Shown here one piece after another: positions 26,616-36,211 of a stretch of DNA of 64,000 nucleotides. The notes beneath the pieces are model-generated. The model was not told where the DNA came from. It was given only the letters and a program-made list of their open reading frames with translations, and did no database searches. The stretch's first letter is position 1, and each line of letters starts with the position of its first letter. The stretch is from contig CBDFFQ010000001.1 of assembly GCA_965246835.1 (NCBI GenBank), positions 2,790,001 through 2,854,000 of the forward strand. The letters run 5' to 3'. The translations under genes were made by a program, and so were the position numbers. The stretch comes from JANPPS01 sp965246835. GTDB lineage: Bacteria; Pseudomonadota; Alphaproteobacteria; Acetobacterales; Acetobacteraceae.

Positions 26616-27665
26616 TCAGCCGACGCCGCGCACGATATGCGGCCCGATCAGGTTCGCGACCGGTACCGGCAGCTTCTTCCAGGCGGCAATGAACAGCCGG
26701 TATTTAGGATTGAGCGGATTGTGGTCCGGGATGCTGCCGCCGGGCTTCAATCGGTAGCGATAGAGCAGGGGCTCCGGCGTGAAACCCCAGTTCTTCTTGA
26801 ACGCGAATGCACCGGTGCCGGCCTTGCTGCGCCCGAAATCGAACAGCCTGGCACCCTTCGCCGCGGCCCGGCGCATCACCTCCCAATACATGAAATCATT
26901 GGCGTAGCTGCCACGCGCCGCCGCCGTGCCGCCGCCGTAATAGGGCAGCACCTCGTTCCGGTGATAGAAATTCAGCACCGCACTGACCGGCACCCCGGCG
27001 TCGCGCACGGTCAGCACGTCCATCCGGTCCCGGAACACCTCCGCCAGGATGCGAAAATAGCGACGGCTGAACACGGGCGTGCCGAGATTGCGCACGCTCT
27101 CGGCATAGATGGCGTGCAGCCCGTCCACCTCCTGCGACACGGTGGCCTCCAGGCCGCGATCGATGCCTTTGCGGACCATGGCGCGCTGCTTGCGGGGGAT
27201 CGCCTTCAGGTTCGCGTCGTCATCGGCCACGATCGGCTTGCGGAACGTGACATAGAGATCACCCCGGGTGGCCCACTGGTCTTCCGGCAGCCAGCCATCC
27301 GGCAGCGGCGTCAGGAACCGGAACTCGGTGGAGGCCGCACCGGTTTGCGCCATCAAGCGACCGGCCTCATCCGCGAGGGCCCCGGCACTTTCGGCGTCGG
27401 CGGCGAGCGGGCCGCCATAGACGCAGAACGGTGTGGACATCAGGCTGTTGCCGAACAGCATCGTTTTCACGTGCACCAGCGGCAGCACGCCCGTGATCGC
27501 GCCATCCCGCTCCGTCATGAGGTAGTGGGGTGTGTGGTCGAAGCCGCGCTCGATCACCCCGGCCCAGGCGGCGCGGTGAAAGAACGTACCGGTCGGCGCC
27601 TGGTCCACGAAGGCGTCCCATGCCGGAAAGGCAGCCGGCGTGAGCGGCCGAACGGTGACAGCCAT
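26616..27665 (-). CDS. FemAB-related GNAT protein of XrtA/PEP-CTERM loci
   Basis: The 349-aa protein matches the FemAB-like family that accompanies exosortase A (TIGR03019-type). Motifs include TFFHRAAWAGVIERGFDH, PFCVYGGPLA, LPYYGGGTAAARGSYANDFM (20-residue segment around the Gly cluster) and FDFGRSKAGTGAFAFKKNWG. The reaction is unknown; by fold it is an aminoacyl- or acyltransferase. The start at 27665 is chosen because the longer frame begins in the preceding coding region. Confidence 0.9.
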   Translation of the reverse strand: MAVTVRPLTPAAFPAWDAFVDQAPTGTFFHRAAWAGVIERGFDHTPHYLMTERDGAITGVLPLVHVKTMLFGNSLMSTPFCVYGGPLAADAESAGALADEAGRLMAQTGAASTEFRFLTPLPDGWLPEDQWATRGDLYVTFRKPIVADDDANLKAIPRKQRAMVRKGIDRGLEATVSQEVDGLHAIYAESVRNLGTPVFSRRYFRILAEVFRDRMDVLTVRDAGVPVSAVLNFYHRNEVLPYYGGGTAAARGSYANDFMYWEVMRRAAAKGARLFDFGRSKAGTGAFAFKKNWGFTPEPLLYRYRLKPGGSIPDHNPLNPKYRLFIAAWKKLPVPVANLIGPHIVRGVG

Positions 27666-27672
27666 TCGGTCC

Positions 27673-28539
27673 TCAGCCGGCGCGGATGGCGTCGGGAGCG
27701 GCGAGCGCGGAGGCAAAAACCTGGTCCATCCGGCCCCAGGTAAAGTCCCGCAGCAGATGCTCGAGCCGGCCGGACATGGCGGACAGGTTTACGGTGTGCC
27801 GGAAGCGGGACATGCGGGAGGCTTGGCGGACGCGGGGTTGCGCCGGGTCGATCTCCCAGGGGTGGAAATAGAACACGCCGGGCGCCGCTTCCGCCCGATG
27901 AAAGCGCCGCAGCGCCGCGCGGAACAGCGCATAGGGCATCAGCCGGAAATACCCGCCGCCCGCGATCGGCATGTTACGGGCGCCCAAACGCAGCGTTGTC
28001 ATCGGGATCTCCAGCAGCCGCCCCGCCGCGGGCCGGTAGGGGAAACGCGGCGCGTCCGGCACGCCATACAAATCGTGTTTCACGGGGTAGATGCTGGAGC
28101 TGTAGGCGTAACCCTCCTGCTCCAGCACGTCGAACGCCCACGGATTGCGCGGCCCGATCGAAAAGGTGGGAGCGCGATAGCCGGTGACGGACACGCCGCC
28201 GATCTGCTCCAGCACGGTTCTGGCGTGGCGAACATCCTCGGCGAATTCGGCCGGCGTCTGACCATCGGCGCGGGCATGGCCATAGCCATGGCTCGCCAGC
28301 TCATGCCCGGCGTCCACGATCTGCCGCACCACGGCCGGATACCGGTCCGCGATCCAGCCCAGCGTGAAGAACGTGCCCTTGACGCCCGCGCGGTCGAACT
28401 GCGCCAGCACCCGGTCCATGTTCGCTTCGACCCGGCACGGAATGCTGTCCCAGCTCGCGCGGTCGATACAGGTGGCAAAGGCCTGGACCTGGAAATAATC
28501 CTCGACATCGACCGTCATCGCATTGACCGGCGCCACCAT
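27673..28539 (-). CDS. Polysaccharide deacetylase (NodB fold) of the XrtA locus
   Basis: This carbohydrate esterase 4 enzyme, 288 aa, probably removes N-acetyl groups from the exopolysaccharide. Metal and catalytic motifs are MTVDVEDYFQ (Asp pair), ELASHGYGHARADG (His-x3-His) and GYRAPTFSIG. YFHPWEIDPAQPR at the C terminus is typical of the exosortase-linked group. The ATG at 28539 shares one base with the stop of the ATPase gene upstream (TGATG); an inner start at MTVDVED (28518) is an alternative. Confidence 0.92.
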   Translation of the reverse strand: MVAPVNAMTVDVEDYFQVQAFATCIDRASWDSIPCRVEANMDRVLAQFDRAGVKGTFFTLGWIADRYPAVVRQIVDAGHELASHGYGHARADGQTPAEFAEDVRHARTVLEQIGGVSVTGYRAPTFSIGPRNPWAFDVLEQEGYAYSSSIYPVKHDLYGVPDAPRFPYRPAAGRLLEIPMTTLRLGARNMPIAGGGYFRLMPYALFRAALRRFHRAEAAPGVFYFHPWEIDPAQPRVRQASRMSRFRHTVNLSAMSGRLEHLLRDFTWGRMDQVFASALAAPDAIRAG

Positions 28540-29519
28540 CAGCGAACGCCGAGCATCTGCGTCAGCCGCCGGAACACCTGCTCCCGCTGCGCCATCTGAT
28601 GCTCCAGCGCCTCCACCCGCATGATCAAATCGGCAGTGCTGCCGCCGGCGCCGTTCAGGGTGTGAGGGGGCGGGGGCGCCGGGTCCGTCCCGTGCGGGCC
28701 GGCGCCTTCGAGGTCGGAGGCGAGCTCCACCGCCGTCGCGTCCACGATGGCGCCGGTGAAGGTATGCGCCTCCTCCAGCACGCCATAGAGCAGCACGCGG
28801 GAGCACAGCCGGTTGATCCGCCGCGGCAGGCCTCCAGTGTGGCGATAGACGGCCTCGAACGCGTCATCGTCCCAGTGCGGGTCATCCTGCCAGCCTACGG
28901 CGAGCATGCGATGCTCGATATAGGCCCGCGTCTCCTCGGGACTGAGCGGCCCTAGATGGTAGGAGGTCAGCACGCGCTGCCGGAGCTGGTCGAGGTCGGG
29001 CCGGGCCAGCATACGGCGGAACTGCGGCTGGCCCAGCAGGATCGTTTGCAGCGAGGTGCGGCCGTCCACCGTGATGTTGGACAGCATGCGCAGTTCTTCC
29101 AACGCCGGCAGCGAGAGGTTCTGCGCCTCGTCCACGATCAGCAGGCAGCGGCGGCCCTCGGCCTGGTGGGCGCGCAGCACTCCCTCGAACCGGTTCAGCA
29201 GCGCCGCCTTGCCCACATTCTCGTCCCGCAACCCGAAGCCGGCCATCGCCAGGCGGAACAGGTCGTTTTCCGAGACCTGCGTCGTGCTGACCCGGGCGAT
29301 CGTGTAGGTCGAGCTGTCCATCTGGGAGCGTAGCCACTCCACGATCGTGGTTTTGCCGGCGCCGACCTCACCGGTGATGATGATGAACCCTTCGCCCTGT
29401 GCCAGGCCGTAGTTCAGGTGCGCGATCGCCTTGCTATGCCCCGTGCTGCCGAAAAAGAACCGGCTATCGGGCGTCAGCTGAAACGGCGTGCCGGATAGGT
29501 GATAGAAGGTTTCATACAC
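28539..29519 (-). CDS. XrtA/PEP-CTERM system ExeA-like AAA ATPase
   Basis: The 326-aa protein belongs to the ExeA/GspA-like ATPases in exosortase loci (TIGR03015-type). It begins MYETFYHLSGTPFQLTPDSR, with Walker A GEVGAGKTT (residues 50-58) and Walker B CLLIVDEAQNL near residue 125; GGLPRRINRLCSRVLLYG is the sensor-2 region. The C-terminal 60 residues are Pro-rich followed by a short coiled coil. A role in assembly or energising export is inferred from relatives only. Confidence 0.92.
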   Translation of the reverse strand: MYETFYHLSGTPFQLTPDSRFFFGSTGHSKAIAHLNYGLAQGEGFIIITGEVGAGKTTIVEWLRSQMDSSTYTIARVSTTQVSENDLFRLAMAGFGLRDENVGKAALLNRFEGVLRAHQAEGRRCLLIVDEAQNLSLPALEELRMLSNITVDGRTSLQTILLGQPQFRRMLARPDLDQLRQRVLTSYHLGPLSPEETRAYIEHRMLAVGWQDDPHWDDDAFEAVYRHTGGLPRRINRLCSRVLLYGVLEEAHTFTGAIVDATAVELASDLEGAGPHGTDPAPPPPHTLNGAGGSTADLIMRVEALEHQMAQREQVFRRLTQMLGVR

Positions 29520-29531
29520 GGCGCGGACCCG

Positions 29532-31277
29532 TCAGAAGCTTTTGCGAAGACCGACGAGAAGCAGGTTCTCCGTCACACTGCCCTGGGATCCGAACAGCGT
29601 CTGACCCTGACTGCTGGACCGTTCGGTGTAGGAATAGCGGGCGCTGCCGCTCAGTGTCTGCGTGAACTGATAGCTGAGCGCCGCCAGCCCCGAGATGGAG
29701 CGCGTGGAGTAGCCGCCTCCGCCGCCCACGTTAGAGTAGTCGGTGACGCCATAGGAGATCGAGGCCGTGCTGGTCAGCTGCGGCGTCAGCTCATGCTGCC
29801 ATGACACCGTGCCGAACGTGCCATTGGAGCTGCTGCCGGCCGGCAGGACGAAGACCGGGGCGTTGTTGTTGGCCGGGCCGAGCGTGGTGGCGGTGATGTT
29901 CGAGCGTTCCTCGTTCACGACGGAGGCGCTGAATGCATCCCGGTTCAGCAGCAAGGAGGCGCCGACGGAAAAGCGGCGCAACCGGAATAGCCCGTTTTGC
30001 GTGCCAGCGAAGCCGTTCGTGTTGCCGACCGGTGCGCCTGTCGCAGAGTCGGTCAACAGGCCAGTGCTGCCGACGGAGGTGGACAGGAGCTGGTTCTGCA
30101 GATCCTCGGAGTCGGTCGTAACGCCCTGGGAATACCGGCTATAAATCCGGGTCCGCGCGGTCGGCGCGTAGGTCCCGTCGAGATACAGGGAGTTGGCGCC
30201 GTCCCGCCGGCCGTAGCCGACGGAGATGGAACTGTCGGCGTTGGGCGTGAGCCGCACGCCCACGTTCCAGATCGGCTCGCTGATCCGATAGCCCGGCACA
30301 CCGTTGAATTGCAGCTCCTGGTAGCCGGCGCCCGCGACCACGGTGATCGTGCGCGTGACGGCGTAGCCGACATCGTTGCTGAACAGGTTGCGATGCGCGT
30401 TGTGATAGGCGCCGGCACCGCTGTATTGCACGGCCTCGACCAGCGTGAAGTTGTTGAACCGGCCCAGGTTTTCCCCGGTCACGAACGTCGCCCGCTCACG
30501 TTGCGTGGTCAGGTTTCCGTTGGTGGAATAAAATTGATTGTTGAGGTTTTGGCCGAACGCGTTCTGCACGTTGCTCTGGCCGAAATTGTAATTCGTGCTG
30601 TTCGTGCGCGGATCCTGCAGCGTGCGCAGGATCGAATACCCGACCCGGCCCGTGCCCCAACCGCCGAAACGGTGCTGGGCATAGGGCGTGGCGCTGACCG
30701 TGATGGTCTGGACTTGATCGTTGCGGTTCAACCGGTCGGAACTGGTATAATTGAAGCCGCCGGTCCGCGATTGCTGCGTAATGGCGCCCCGTAAGTCCAG
30801 AAATAGCGTTTCCGGCACGATCACGCCGAGGGCCGAGCCCTGGAAGAACTGGTCAACCCGGGTCTGCTGCGAGTTGGATGCGTAGATCTGTACCAGAGGC
30901 GAGTAGGCGAAGTTCAGCTTCAGCCGCGGCGTCTCACCCGAGACGACCAGGCTGGGGGAGATGATCGTGATGAAATCGGCCCGGCGCGGTGACTGCACTT
31001 GATAAGCGTTGTCGGTAACGCCCACGTCGACGCCGATCGAGGGCGAGACGATCCACTCCGGCTGCGTCGACCGGAGGAGCGGGCTGGCCTCATAGGACTG
31101 TAGCTGCTGCCGCAAGTCTCCTGTCCGGACGTCGACCCCGGCGGGTGGCAGCGACGGGTAGCCCCCGCCGGCCTGCGCCCATGCGGCACCAGGGCTCGAT
31201 AGACCGGACACCAGCAACAAGCCGCCCCAATGCCATGCGCGACGCCCAGGCACGACGGTCGACAGGGGAGGAGTCAT
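29532..31277 (-). CDS. Outer-membrane beta-barrel protein of the XrtA locus (TIGR03016-type)
   Basis: The 581-aa protein has a signal peptide ending AAWAQA and then a long series of alternating polar/hydrophobic strands rich in Tyr, Ser, Asn and Gln, ending in Phe (GLRKSF) as outer-membrane barrels do. It resembles the large barrel found in every complete exosortase-A locus and may be the outer-membrane port for the polymer. It overlaps the kinase gene upstream by 4 nt and is 12 nt from the ATPase. Confidence 0.88.
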   Translation of the reverse strand: MTPPLSTVVPGRRAWHWGGLLLVSGLSSPGAAWAQAGGGYPSLPPAGVDVRTGDLRQQLQSYEASPLLRSTQPEWIVSPSIGVDVGVTDNAYQVQSPRRADFITIISPSLVVSGETPRLKLNFAYSPLVQIYASNSQQTRVDQFFQGSALGVIVPETLFLDLRGAITQQSRTGGFNYTSSDRLNRNDQVQTITVSATPYAQHRFGGWGTGRVGYSILRTLQDPRTNSTNYNFGQSNVQNAFGQNLNNQFYSTNGNLTTQRERATFVTGENLGRFNNFTLVEAVQYSGAGAYHNAHRNLFSNDVGYAVTRTITVVAGAGYQELQFNGVPGYRISEPIWNVGVRLTPNADSSISVGYGRRDGANSLYLDGTYAPTARTRIYSRYSQGVTTDSEDLQNQLLSTSVGSTGLLTDSATGAPVGNTNGFAGTQNGLFRLRRFSVGASLLLNRDAFSASVVNEERSNITATTLGPANNNAPVFVLPAGSSSNGTFGTVSWQHELTPQLTSTASISYGVTDYSNVGGGGGYSTRSISGLAALSYQFTQTLSGSARYSYTERSSSQGQTLFGSQGSVTENLLLVGLRKSF

Positions 31278-32260
31278 GTATAAGACCCATAATAGTCATA
31301 TGCGCCGAAAGTATGGCTCGTGGTGAGCCGCACCTTGTTCAGCAAGATGGTGATGCTCGGGCATACACGGACCAGGTCAATCGCCGCCTCGACCTCCGTC
31401 CGCTGCGTCCGTTCCGCTTCCACCACCATCACGACCTGGCCCACATGCGGCGCCAGCGTGTGCGGGTCGCTGGTGGAGAGGCAGGGCGGCGCGTCCAGCA
31501 CGATTAGATGCTTCGGGAACCGGCGGGCGATGCGGGTGATCGTCGGCGGGATCGGGCGAACCCGGGTAGAATCGACCGTCTCACCGGCTCGGGTGCCCAC
31601 CGGGAGGAACGAGAGGTTGGTGACGGCCGTGCTGAGGATCAGATCCTCCAGGCGCAGCGCCGGGTTCAGGATCATGTCGTGCAGGCCGATCCGGTCCTGC
31701 ATGCCGAGTTGGGCCGTCATCGGCTTGAGCTTGGCGTCGAGGTCGACCAGTAAGACCTTGTCCGTCCCATGCTGGGCGATGCTGCCAGCGAGATTCAGGG
31801 CGCTGAAGCTTTTGCCTTCGTTCGGCCTTGCACTCGTGACCATCAGGACATTGTGGGCGCCGCCGCCCTCTTCGGCCCGCAGGGCGCGCAGGATGCGGCC
31901 GATCACGATCCGGTATTCTTCCGAGATCCGGGTGCGGGCCGTGCGCGCCACGACCATCCCGGCCCGCTCGAGCGCCTCGAGCGAGATCATCGGTGGGGCG
32001 ATCGTTTCGGCCTGCGGATTGGTGTGCGCCGCTTGCGTCACATCGTCCGCGGCGGCCGGCGTCCGGTTCAATGAGGTCGGGGCCGGGACCGGAATAGGGG
32101 AGGACGGTACAAAGGCGTGCGGCACCGGCAACGGTCCGCGGGCGCCATCCAGCTCATTCGGCTGGGCGGATGGCAGGCCATCGACCGTTCGGGCGCGGAC
32201 AGCCTGGCTGGATTGCAGGAGGGCGGCCGCCCGTTCGATAAGATGGTCCGATCCCGACAT
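31274..32260 (-). CDS. Tyrosine autokinase of the XrtA locus (CpsD/CapB-like)
   Basis: This is a bacterial tyrosine kinase that controls polymer length together with the Wzz-like protein. The 328-aa protein has a Pro-rich N-terminal third, then Walker A' VTSARPNEGKSFSALNLAG, Walker A-like LLVDLDAKLKPM and the DxD/B motif LIVLDAPPCLSTSDP. The C-terminal tyrosine cluster is FGAYDYYGSYT. It is the first gene of the long minus-strand operon running down to the GDSL hydrolase and faces epsB-type gene 32754 divergently. Confidence 0.92.
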   Translation of the reverse strand: MSGSDHLIERAAALLQSSQAVRARTVDGLPSAQPNELDGARGPLPVPHAFVPSSPIPVPAPTSLNRTPAAADDVTQAAHTNPQAETIAPPMISLEALERAGMVVARTARTRISEEYRIVIGRILRALRAEEGGGAHNVLMVTSARPNEGKSFSALNLAGSIAQHGTDKVLLVDLDAKLKPMTAQLGMQDRIGLHDMILNPALRLEDLILSTAVTNLSFLPVGTRAGETVDSTRVRPIPPTITRIARRFPKHLIVLDAPPCLSTSDPHTLAPHVGQVVMVVEAERTQRTEVEAAIDLVRVCPSITILLNKVRLTTSHTFGAYDYYGSYT

Positions 32261-32753
32261 ATCAGCCTCCGTTCGATGCGGAAGCGGCGCACGCCCCGAA
32301 GCGATGGAGGCGTGCCCGGCCGAATTCGATCATCGTGGTGCGGCGTCGTGAGAAGAACGAAGTCGTCGTCGGCATCGTCCGGTGTGTCCTATCGAGATAG
32401 TCTGGTGCAAGCAGCTTGGCCGGCCGGCCTTGGACGTCCGTCTCCCCCAGGGCAATACTACCCGCCGGCCTCCCCCGTCCAGTGAGGGAGCGCCATTCGT
32501 ATCAGGCTGTGACAATTTCGCCCGGTAGAGCAATCATATTCCACGAAACCTTAACCGATCATGAAAGCGGGCCACGGTTCTCACGATCCGTACACGCGAA
32601 GATGCAGAGCCGGGTATCAATTCATGACTGGTATGTTGAGGGCCGGGGGTGTATTTCCGGCCAACCTTGACGTTGCGCTTGGCGACCGGATTTCCCGTTC
32701 CGGCCAGCCATACCGACGGCAGGCCGGGCGAGCGAACGTTTCTTGAGGTCAGA
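32261..32753. promoter_or_regulatory. 493-nt divergent intergenic region of the XrtA locus
   Basis: No convincing gene is visible here. The region is less GC-rich than its surroundings (for example GACAATTTCGCCCGGTAGAG and the AT-rich stretch near 32535-32560) and must contain the promoters for the kinase operon (minus) and the sugar transferase/prsK/prsR operon (plus). Minus-strand TGGAATATGATTGC near 32528-32545 resembles a sigma-54 site but with spacing one base short. Short frames in it lack RBS and protein-like composition. A TGAGG RBS at 32744 precedes the plus-strand gene. Confidence 0.55.
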
Positions 32754-34091
32754 ATGTCGCGGTTTGCAGTCAACAATCTGCCGATAGAGATGTTCGCGCT
32801 CTGGCTGCTCGAATTCGCACTCTCATACTATCTGGCCTATGCCTTGCTGAGCTCGGGTGTGTCGGCCGCCGGGCTCGAGGTTCCGAGGGCCAATCACGCC
32901 TTCCTGCTGGCCTTGACAGTCGCATTGACTGCATTCCTGATCGGTCTGTATCGGCCCGCCGTCTTCGCGCGCACCCGCGGGATGCTGATCAATACGGCTC
33001 TGGGCGGCTTGTTGGCCTTCCCGGCCGCCTGGATCGTGGCCCGGGCGCTGGGCGTAGATGTCGAGCATCTCGTGGGCCATGACACGCTTTGGCCGCTCAA
33101 AATCGTCGTGACGTGGATCGCCGCCCTGTTTGCGACGCGATTGGCGTTCCTGATTGCCGTACGATCCAACCTCTTTGTCCGCCGCGTGGCCGTGCTCGGT
33201 CCGCCCGGTGAAATGGCGCGAACGATCGCCGCCGTGCGGGCCAGTCACAAGGGCTTCATCGAGGTCGTGACCGGCAGCAGCGTCGGCAGCGACCCGGCCC
33301 AGCTTCGGCAGGCCGGCGTCCTCGATGCCGTGGTGTCCGGCCCGGGCCTGGCGGCGCTGGACCCCGCTTCGCGCAAGGCGTTCGCGGCCAAGGGCATCTC
33401 CCTTGAGACGGAGGCGGCGTTCTGGGAGCGGCATCTGAAGCGGGTGGACGTCGTGACCATCGATCCCGCATGGGCGGCTCAGCTCGACCATGCCCGGGTC
33501 GGCCGGGTGCAGGCCGGTATCAACCGCGCGGGTGACATCGTCATCAGTTCGCTGCTGCTGGTGTTCACAGCACCGCTTATGCTGCTGGTTGCGATTTTGG
33601 TGCGCCTCGACAGCCCGGGCAGCATCTTATATCGGCAAGAGCGGGTCGGTCTCGGCGGCGTGCCATTCACCCTGCTGAAATTCCGCAGCATGCGGACCAA
33701 TGCCGAAGCAGGCGGTGCCGTATGGGCCAGTCAAAGCGACCCGAGGGTAACCCGGGTTGGTTCCTTCATGCGCCGCACCCGGATCGACGAACTGCCGCAG
33801 CTGTTCAATGTCTTGCGCGGCCAGATGAGCTTCATCGGCCCTCGGCCAGAACGTCCGCACTTCGTGGAGCAACTGGCTGAGGTCATCCCCTTCTATCCGG
33901 AGCGCGCCCGGGTAAAGCCCGGCCTCACCGGCTGGGCGCAGGTCAACTTCCCCTATGGCGCCTCGGTCGACGATGCCCGGATCAAGCTTTCCTATGATCT
34001 GTATTACGTGAAGCATCGGGGCGTCTTGCTCGACCTGGCAATCCTGTTCGCGACCGTCCGGGTGATCCTGTTCCAGGAGGGGTCGCGCTAA
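32754..34091 (+). CDS. Initiating sugar-phosphate transferase of the XrtA locus (EpsB-2/TIGR03013-type)
   Basis: The enzyme attaches the first sugar-1-phosphate to undecaprenyl phosphate. The 445-aa protein has four N-terminal membrane helices, a Rossmann-like middle (VRRVAVLGPPGEMART) and the C-terminal polyprenol glycosylphosphotransferase domain with KFRSMRTNAEAGG, RRTRIDELPQLFNVLRGQMS and GPRPERPHFVEQL. ATG 32754 has TGAGG 5-9 nt upstream and gives the usual N terminus; the 35 extra codons of the longer frame are intergenic. Expected product: Und-PP-linked glucose or similar. Confidence 0.93.
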   Translation: MSRFAVNNLPIEMFALWLLEFALSYYLAYALLSSGVSAAGLEVPRANHAFLLALTVALTAFLIGLYRPAVFARTRGMLINTALGGLLAFPAAWIVARALGVDVEHLVGHDTLWPLKIVVTWIAALFATRLAFLIAVRSNLFVRRVAVLGPPGEMARTIAAVRASHKGFIEVVTGSSVGSDPAQLRQAGVLDAVVSGPGLAALDPASRKAFAAKGISLETEAAFWERHLKRVDVVTIDPAWAAQLDHARVGRVQAGINRAGDIVISSLLLVFTAPLMLLVAILVRLDSPGSILYRQERVGLGGVPFTLLKFRSMRTNAEAGGAVWASQSDPRVTRVGSFMRRTRIDELPQLFNVLRGQMSFIGPRPERPHFVEQLAEVIPFYPERARVKPGLTGWAQVNFPYGASVDDARIKLSYDLYYVKHRGVLLDLAILFATVRVILFQEGSR

Positions 34092-34148
34092 CGGCGGCCT
34101 CGCCGTCGTTGCTGTGGGCGTAACCTCGGCGATGGGGCTCGTGGCACC

Positions 34149-36206
34149 ATGATCGATCAACTGCCGATCCTGTTCGTCGCATGCGCTGCCACGTATCTCG
34201 TGCTGGGCCTGCTGATCGCCGCGCGGGCGCCGCAGGTCACGGGGTTGATCCTGGCCGGAGCCTGCCTGGTCACCGCCGGCTGGGCGGTGGCGATGGTGGT
34301 TTCACCGGGCTCCGTGCTGACGGGGGTGCCCGGCACGCTCGATTTGCTCCGCGCCCTCGGCTGGTATGGCTTCATGCTTCACCTCTATCGCCGCTCGATG
34401 CCGGAGAAGGGGCGCGCGGGCACGGCGTTCACCCTGGCTGGCGCGGTCGCGGCTGCGATGGCCGTCGTGATCGTGGCGACGCAACCGGACCTTCTGCCGG
34501 GTGCCCGGGTGCCGCTCTTTTCGCCCAATATCCTGATCCGGCTATCGATCGCAGTGTGTGAGTTGCTGCTGATCGAGAACCTGTATTTCAACCTTCCCCG
34601 GCATGCGCGATGGCACGTGGCGCTCCCCTGCGTCCTGCTGGGCGGCCTCGCGTGCTTCGATATCCTGGTTTGCGGGGACCTGGTGCTGTTCCAGCATGGC
34701 GCCCAGTCGCTGGTCGATGCGCGGGCCGTCGCCATGACGATCGTGGCGCCGCTCCTGGTCGTGGCGGCGGCGCGGGAGCGGCGGTGGCGCACGGATTTCC
34801 GGATGTCCCGCACCGCGGCATTCCATAGCGCGACCTTGATCCTGAGCGGCGCCGTCCTGCTGGCCCTGTCCGCAGCGGGCGAAATCTTCCGGCAGTTCGG
34901 GACGGAGTGGGGGTGGCTTGCGAAGGTCAGCCTTCTGTTTGCCGGGGTCATGGGCATCGGCGTCGTGCTGACCTCGGGCTCCGCGCGCTCCCGCTTACGC
35001 CGCACCATCGTGGAGCACTTCTTCGCCAGCCGCTACGATTACCGCCGCCAGTGGATGGACTGCATCGACACGGTGTCGGACGCCGGCAGCGCCCTGCACT
35101 CACGGGCGATCCGCGCCTTGGCAGACGTGGTGGACAGCCCGAACGGGGCGTTGTTCCTGCGCGACGCCGGGACGGGGCCGTTCCAATGGGCGGGGTCCTG
35201 GAACATGCCGCCCACCGGCGCCGTCGGGGCCGAGCATGCGCTGGTCGCCGCCATGCGCGGGGGGGAGTGGATCGCGGATTGCCGCCCCGGCCAGACCTTG
35301 ACCGAAGGGTTCGACGGCCTGGGCCCGCTCTGGCTGGCCGTGCCGCTCACCCATCGCCAGGTGCATATCGGCCTCGTGCTGATCGGGCCGCCGCGGGCGC
35401 CCTTCAACCTCGACCAGGAGGTCTACGACCTGCTGCGCATCGTCGGCCGCGAGGTCGCGACCTACATCGCCGAGCAGCGCGCGACCCAGGTCATGCTGCA
35501 AACCCGGCAACTGCACGATTACAGCAAGCGCTTCGCCTTCGTCGCGCACGACATCAAGAATGTGTCGAGCCAATTGTCGCTGCTGCTGTCCAACGCCGAG
35601 CGTCACATCGCCAACCCGGAGTTCCAGCGGGACATGCTGGAGACCGTCGGCGCCTCGGTCCGCAAGATCACCGCCCTTCTGCACCGGCTGGACGCGCCGG
35701 AGGCGGACCGGGCGCCCGCCGCGCTGGCGCCGCTGCCCCGGCTGGAGGCGCTGGTCGCGACCTATCGCCGGGTGCGCCGGCAGCCGCTCGAGCTGGAGCA
35801 TGACGGGTCCACCGGGATCGTGGCGATGGGGGCGGATGCGTTTGACACTTCCGTAACACATCTGGTGAACAATGCGGTCGAAGCGTCGGCCGGTGCGCCA
35901 GTCACGATCCGGGTGCAGCATGAGGTGGAGCGGATCGTGATCGAAATCGCGGACAAGGGACCCGGCATGACGCAGGATTTCGTGCGGGACAAGCTGTTCC
36001 GCCCGTTCAAGACCTCCAAGCGCGACGGGTCCGGCATCGGGGCGTTCCAGGCGCGCGAGCTGCTGCAGGAAGTGGGCGGCACGCTGGACGTCGTGACCGC
36101 GCCCGGCGCCGGCACGGTGATGCGGATCACGCTGGCCCGGGTCGACCGCCCGGGGCCCGAGGCAATGCCCGCCAGTCGCTCGCTGGCCGAGGTACCTTCA
36201 TTTTGA
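34149..36206 (+). CDS. prsK: XrtA/PEP-CTERM system histidine kinase PrsK
   Basis: This sensor kinase partners PrsR in controlling exosortase-system genes. The 685-aa protein has about eight N-terminal membrane helices (residues 8-280), a GAF-like domain (about 310-450), the phospho-acceptor His467 in FAFVAHDIKNVSSQLS, and a HATPase domain with HLVNNAVEASAGA, ADKGPGMTQDF and GSGIGAFQARELLQEVGG. The His box HDIKN differs from the common HELRN and is typical of PrsK. Its stop overlaps a possible TTG start of prsR. Confidence 0.93.
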   Translation: MIDQLPILFVACAATYLVLGLLIAARAPQVTGLILAGACLVTAGWAVAMVVSPGSVLTGVPGTLDLLRALGWYGFMLHLYRRSMPEKGRAGTAFTLAGAVAAAMAVVIVATQPDLLPGARVPLFSPNILIRLSIAVCELLLIENLYFNLPRHARWHVALPCVLLGGLACFDILVCGDLVLFQHGAQSLVDARAVAMTIVAPLLVVAAARERRWRTDFRMSRTAAFHSATLILSGAVLLALSAAGEIFRQFGTEWGWLAKVSLLFAGVMGIGVVLTSGSARSRLRRTIVEHFFASRYDYRRQWMDCIDTVSDAGSALHSRAIRALADVVDSPNGALFLRDAGTGPFQWAGSWNMPPTGAVGAEHALVAAMRGGEWIADCRPGQTLTEGFDGLGPLWLAVPLTHRQVHIGLVLIGPPRAPFNLDQEVYDLLRIVGREVATYIAEQRATQVMLQTRQLHDYSKRFAFVAHDIKNVSSQLSLLLSNAERHIANPEFQRDMLETVGASVRKITALLHRLDAPEADRAPAALAPLPRLEALVATYRRVRRQPLELEHDGSTGIVAMGADAFDTSVTHLVNNAVEASAGAPVTIRVQHEVERIVIEIADKGPGMTQDFVRDKLFRPFKTSKRDGSGIGAFQARELLQEVGGTLDVVTAPGAGTVMRITLARVDRPGPEAMPASRSLAEVPSF

Positions 36207-36211
36207 GCGGT

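Noticed and set aside
32400..32425. Possible sigma-54 promoter facing the kinase gene
   Set aside because: GG and GC are separated by 11 nt, not 10; spacing is critical for sigma-54.
32649..32753. Upstream start for the sugar transferase
   Set aside because: The 35 extra residues are unlike the family N terminus and lack an RBS; ATG 32754 has one.
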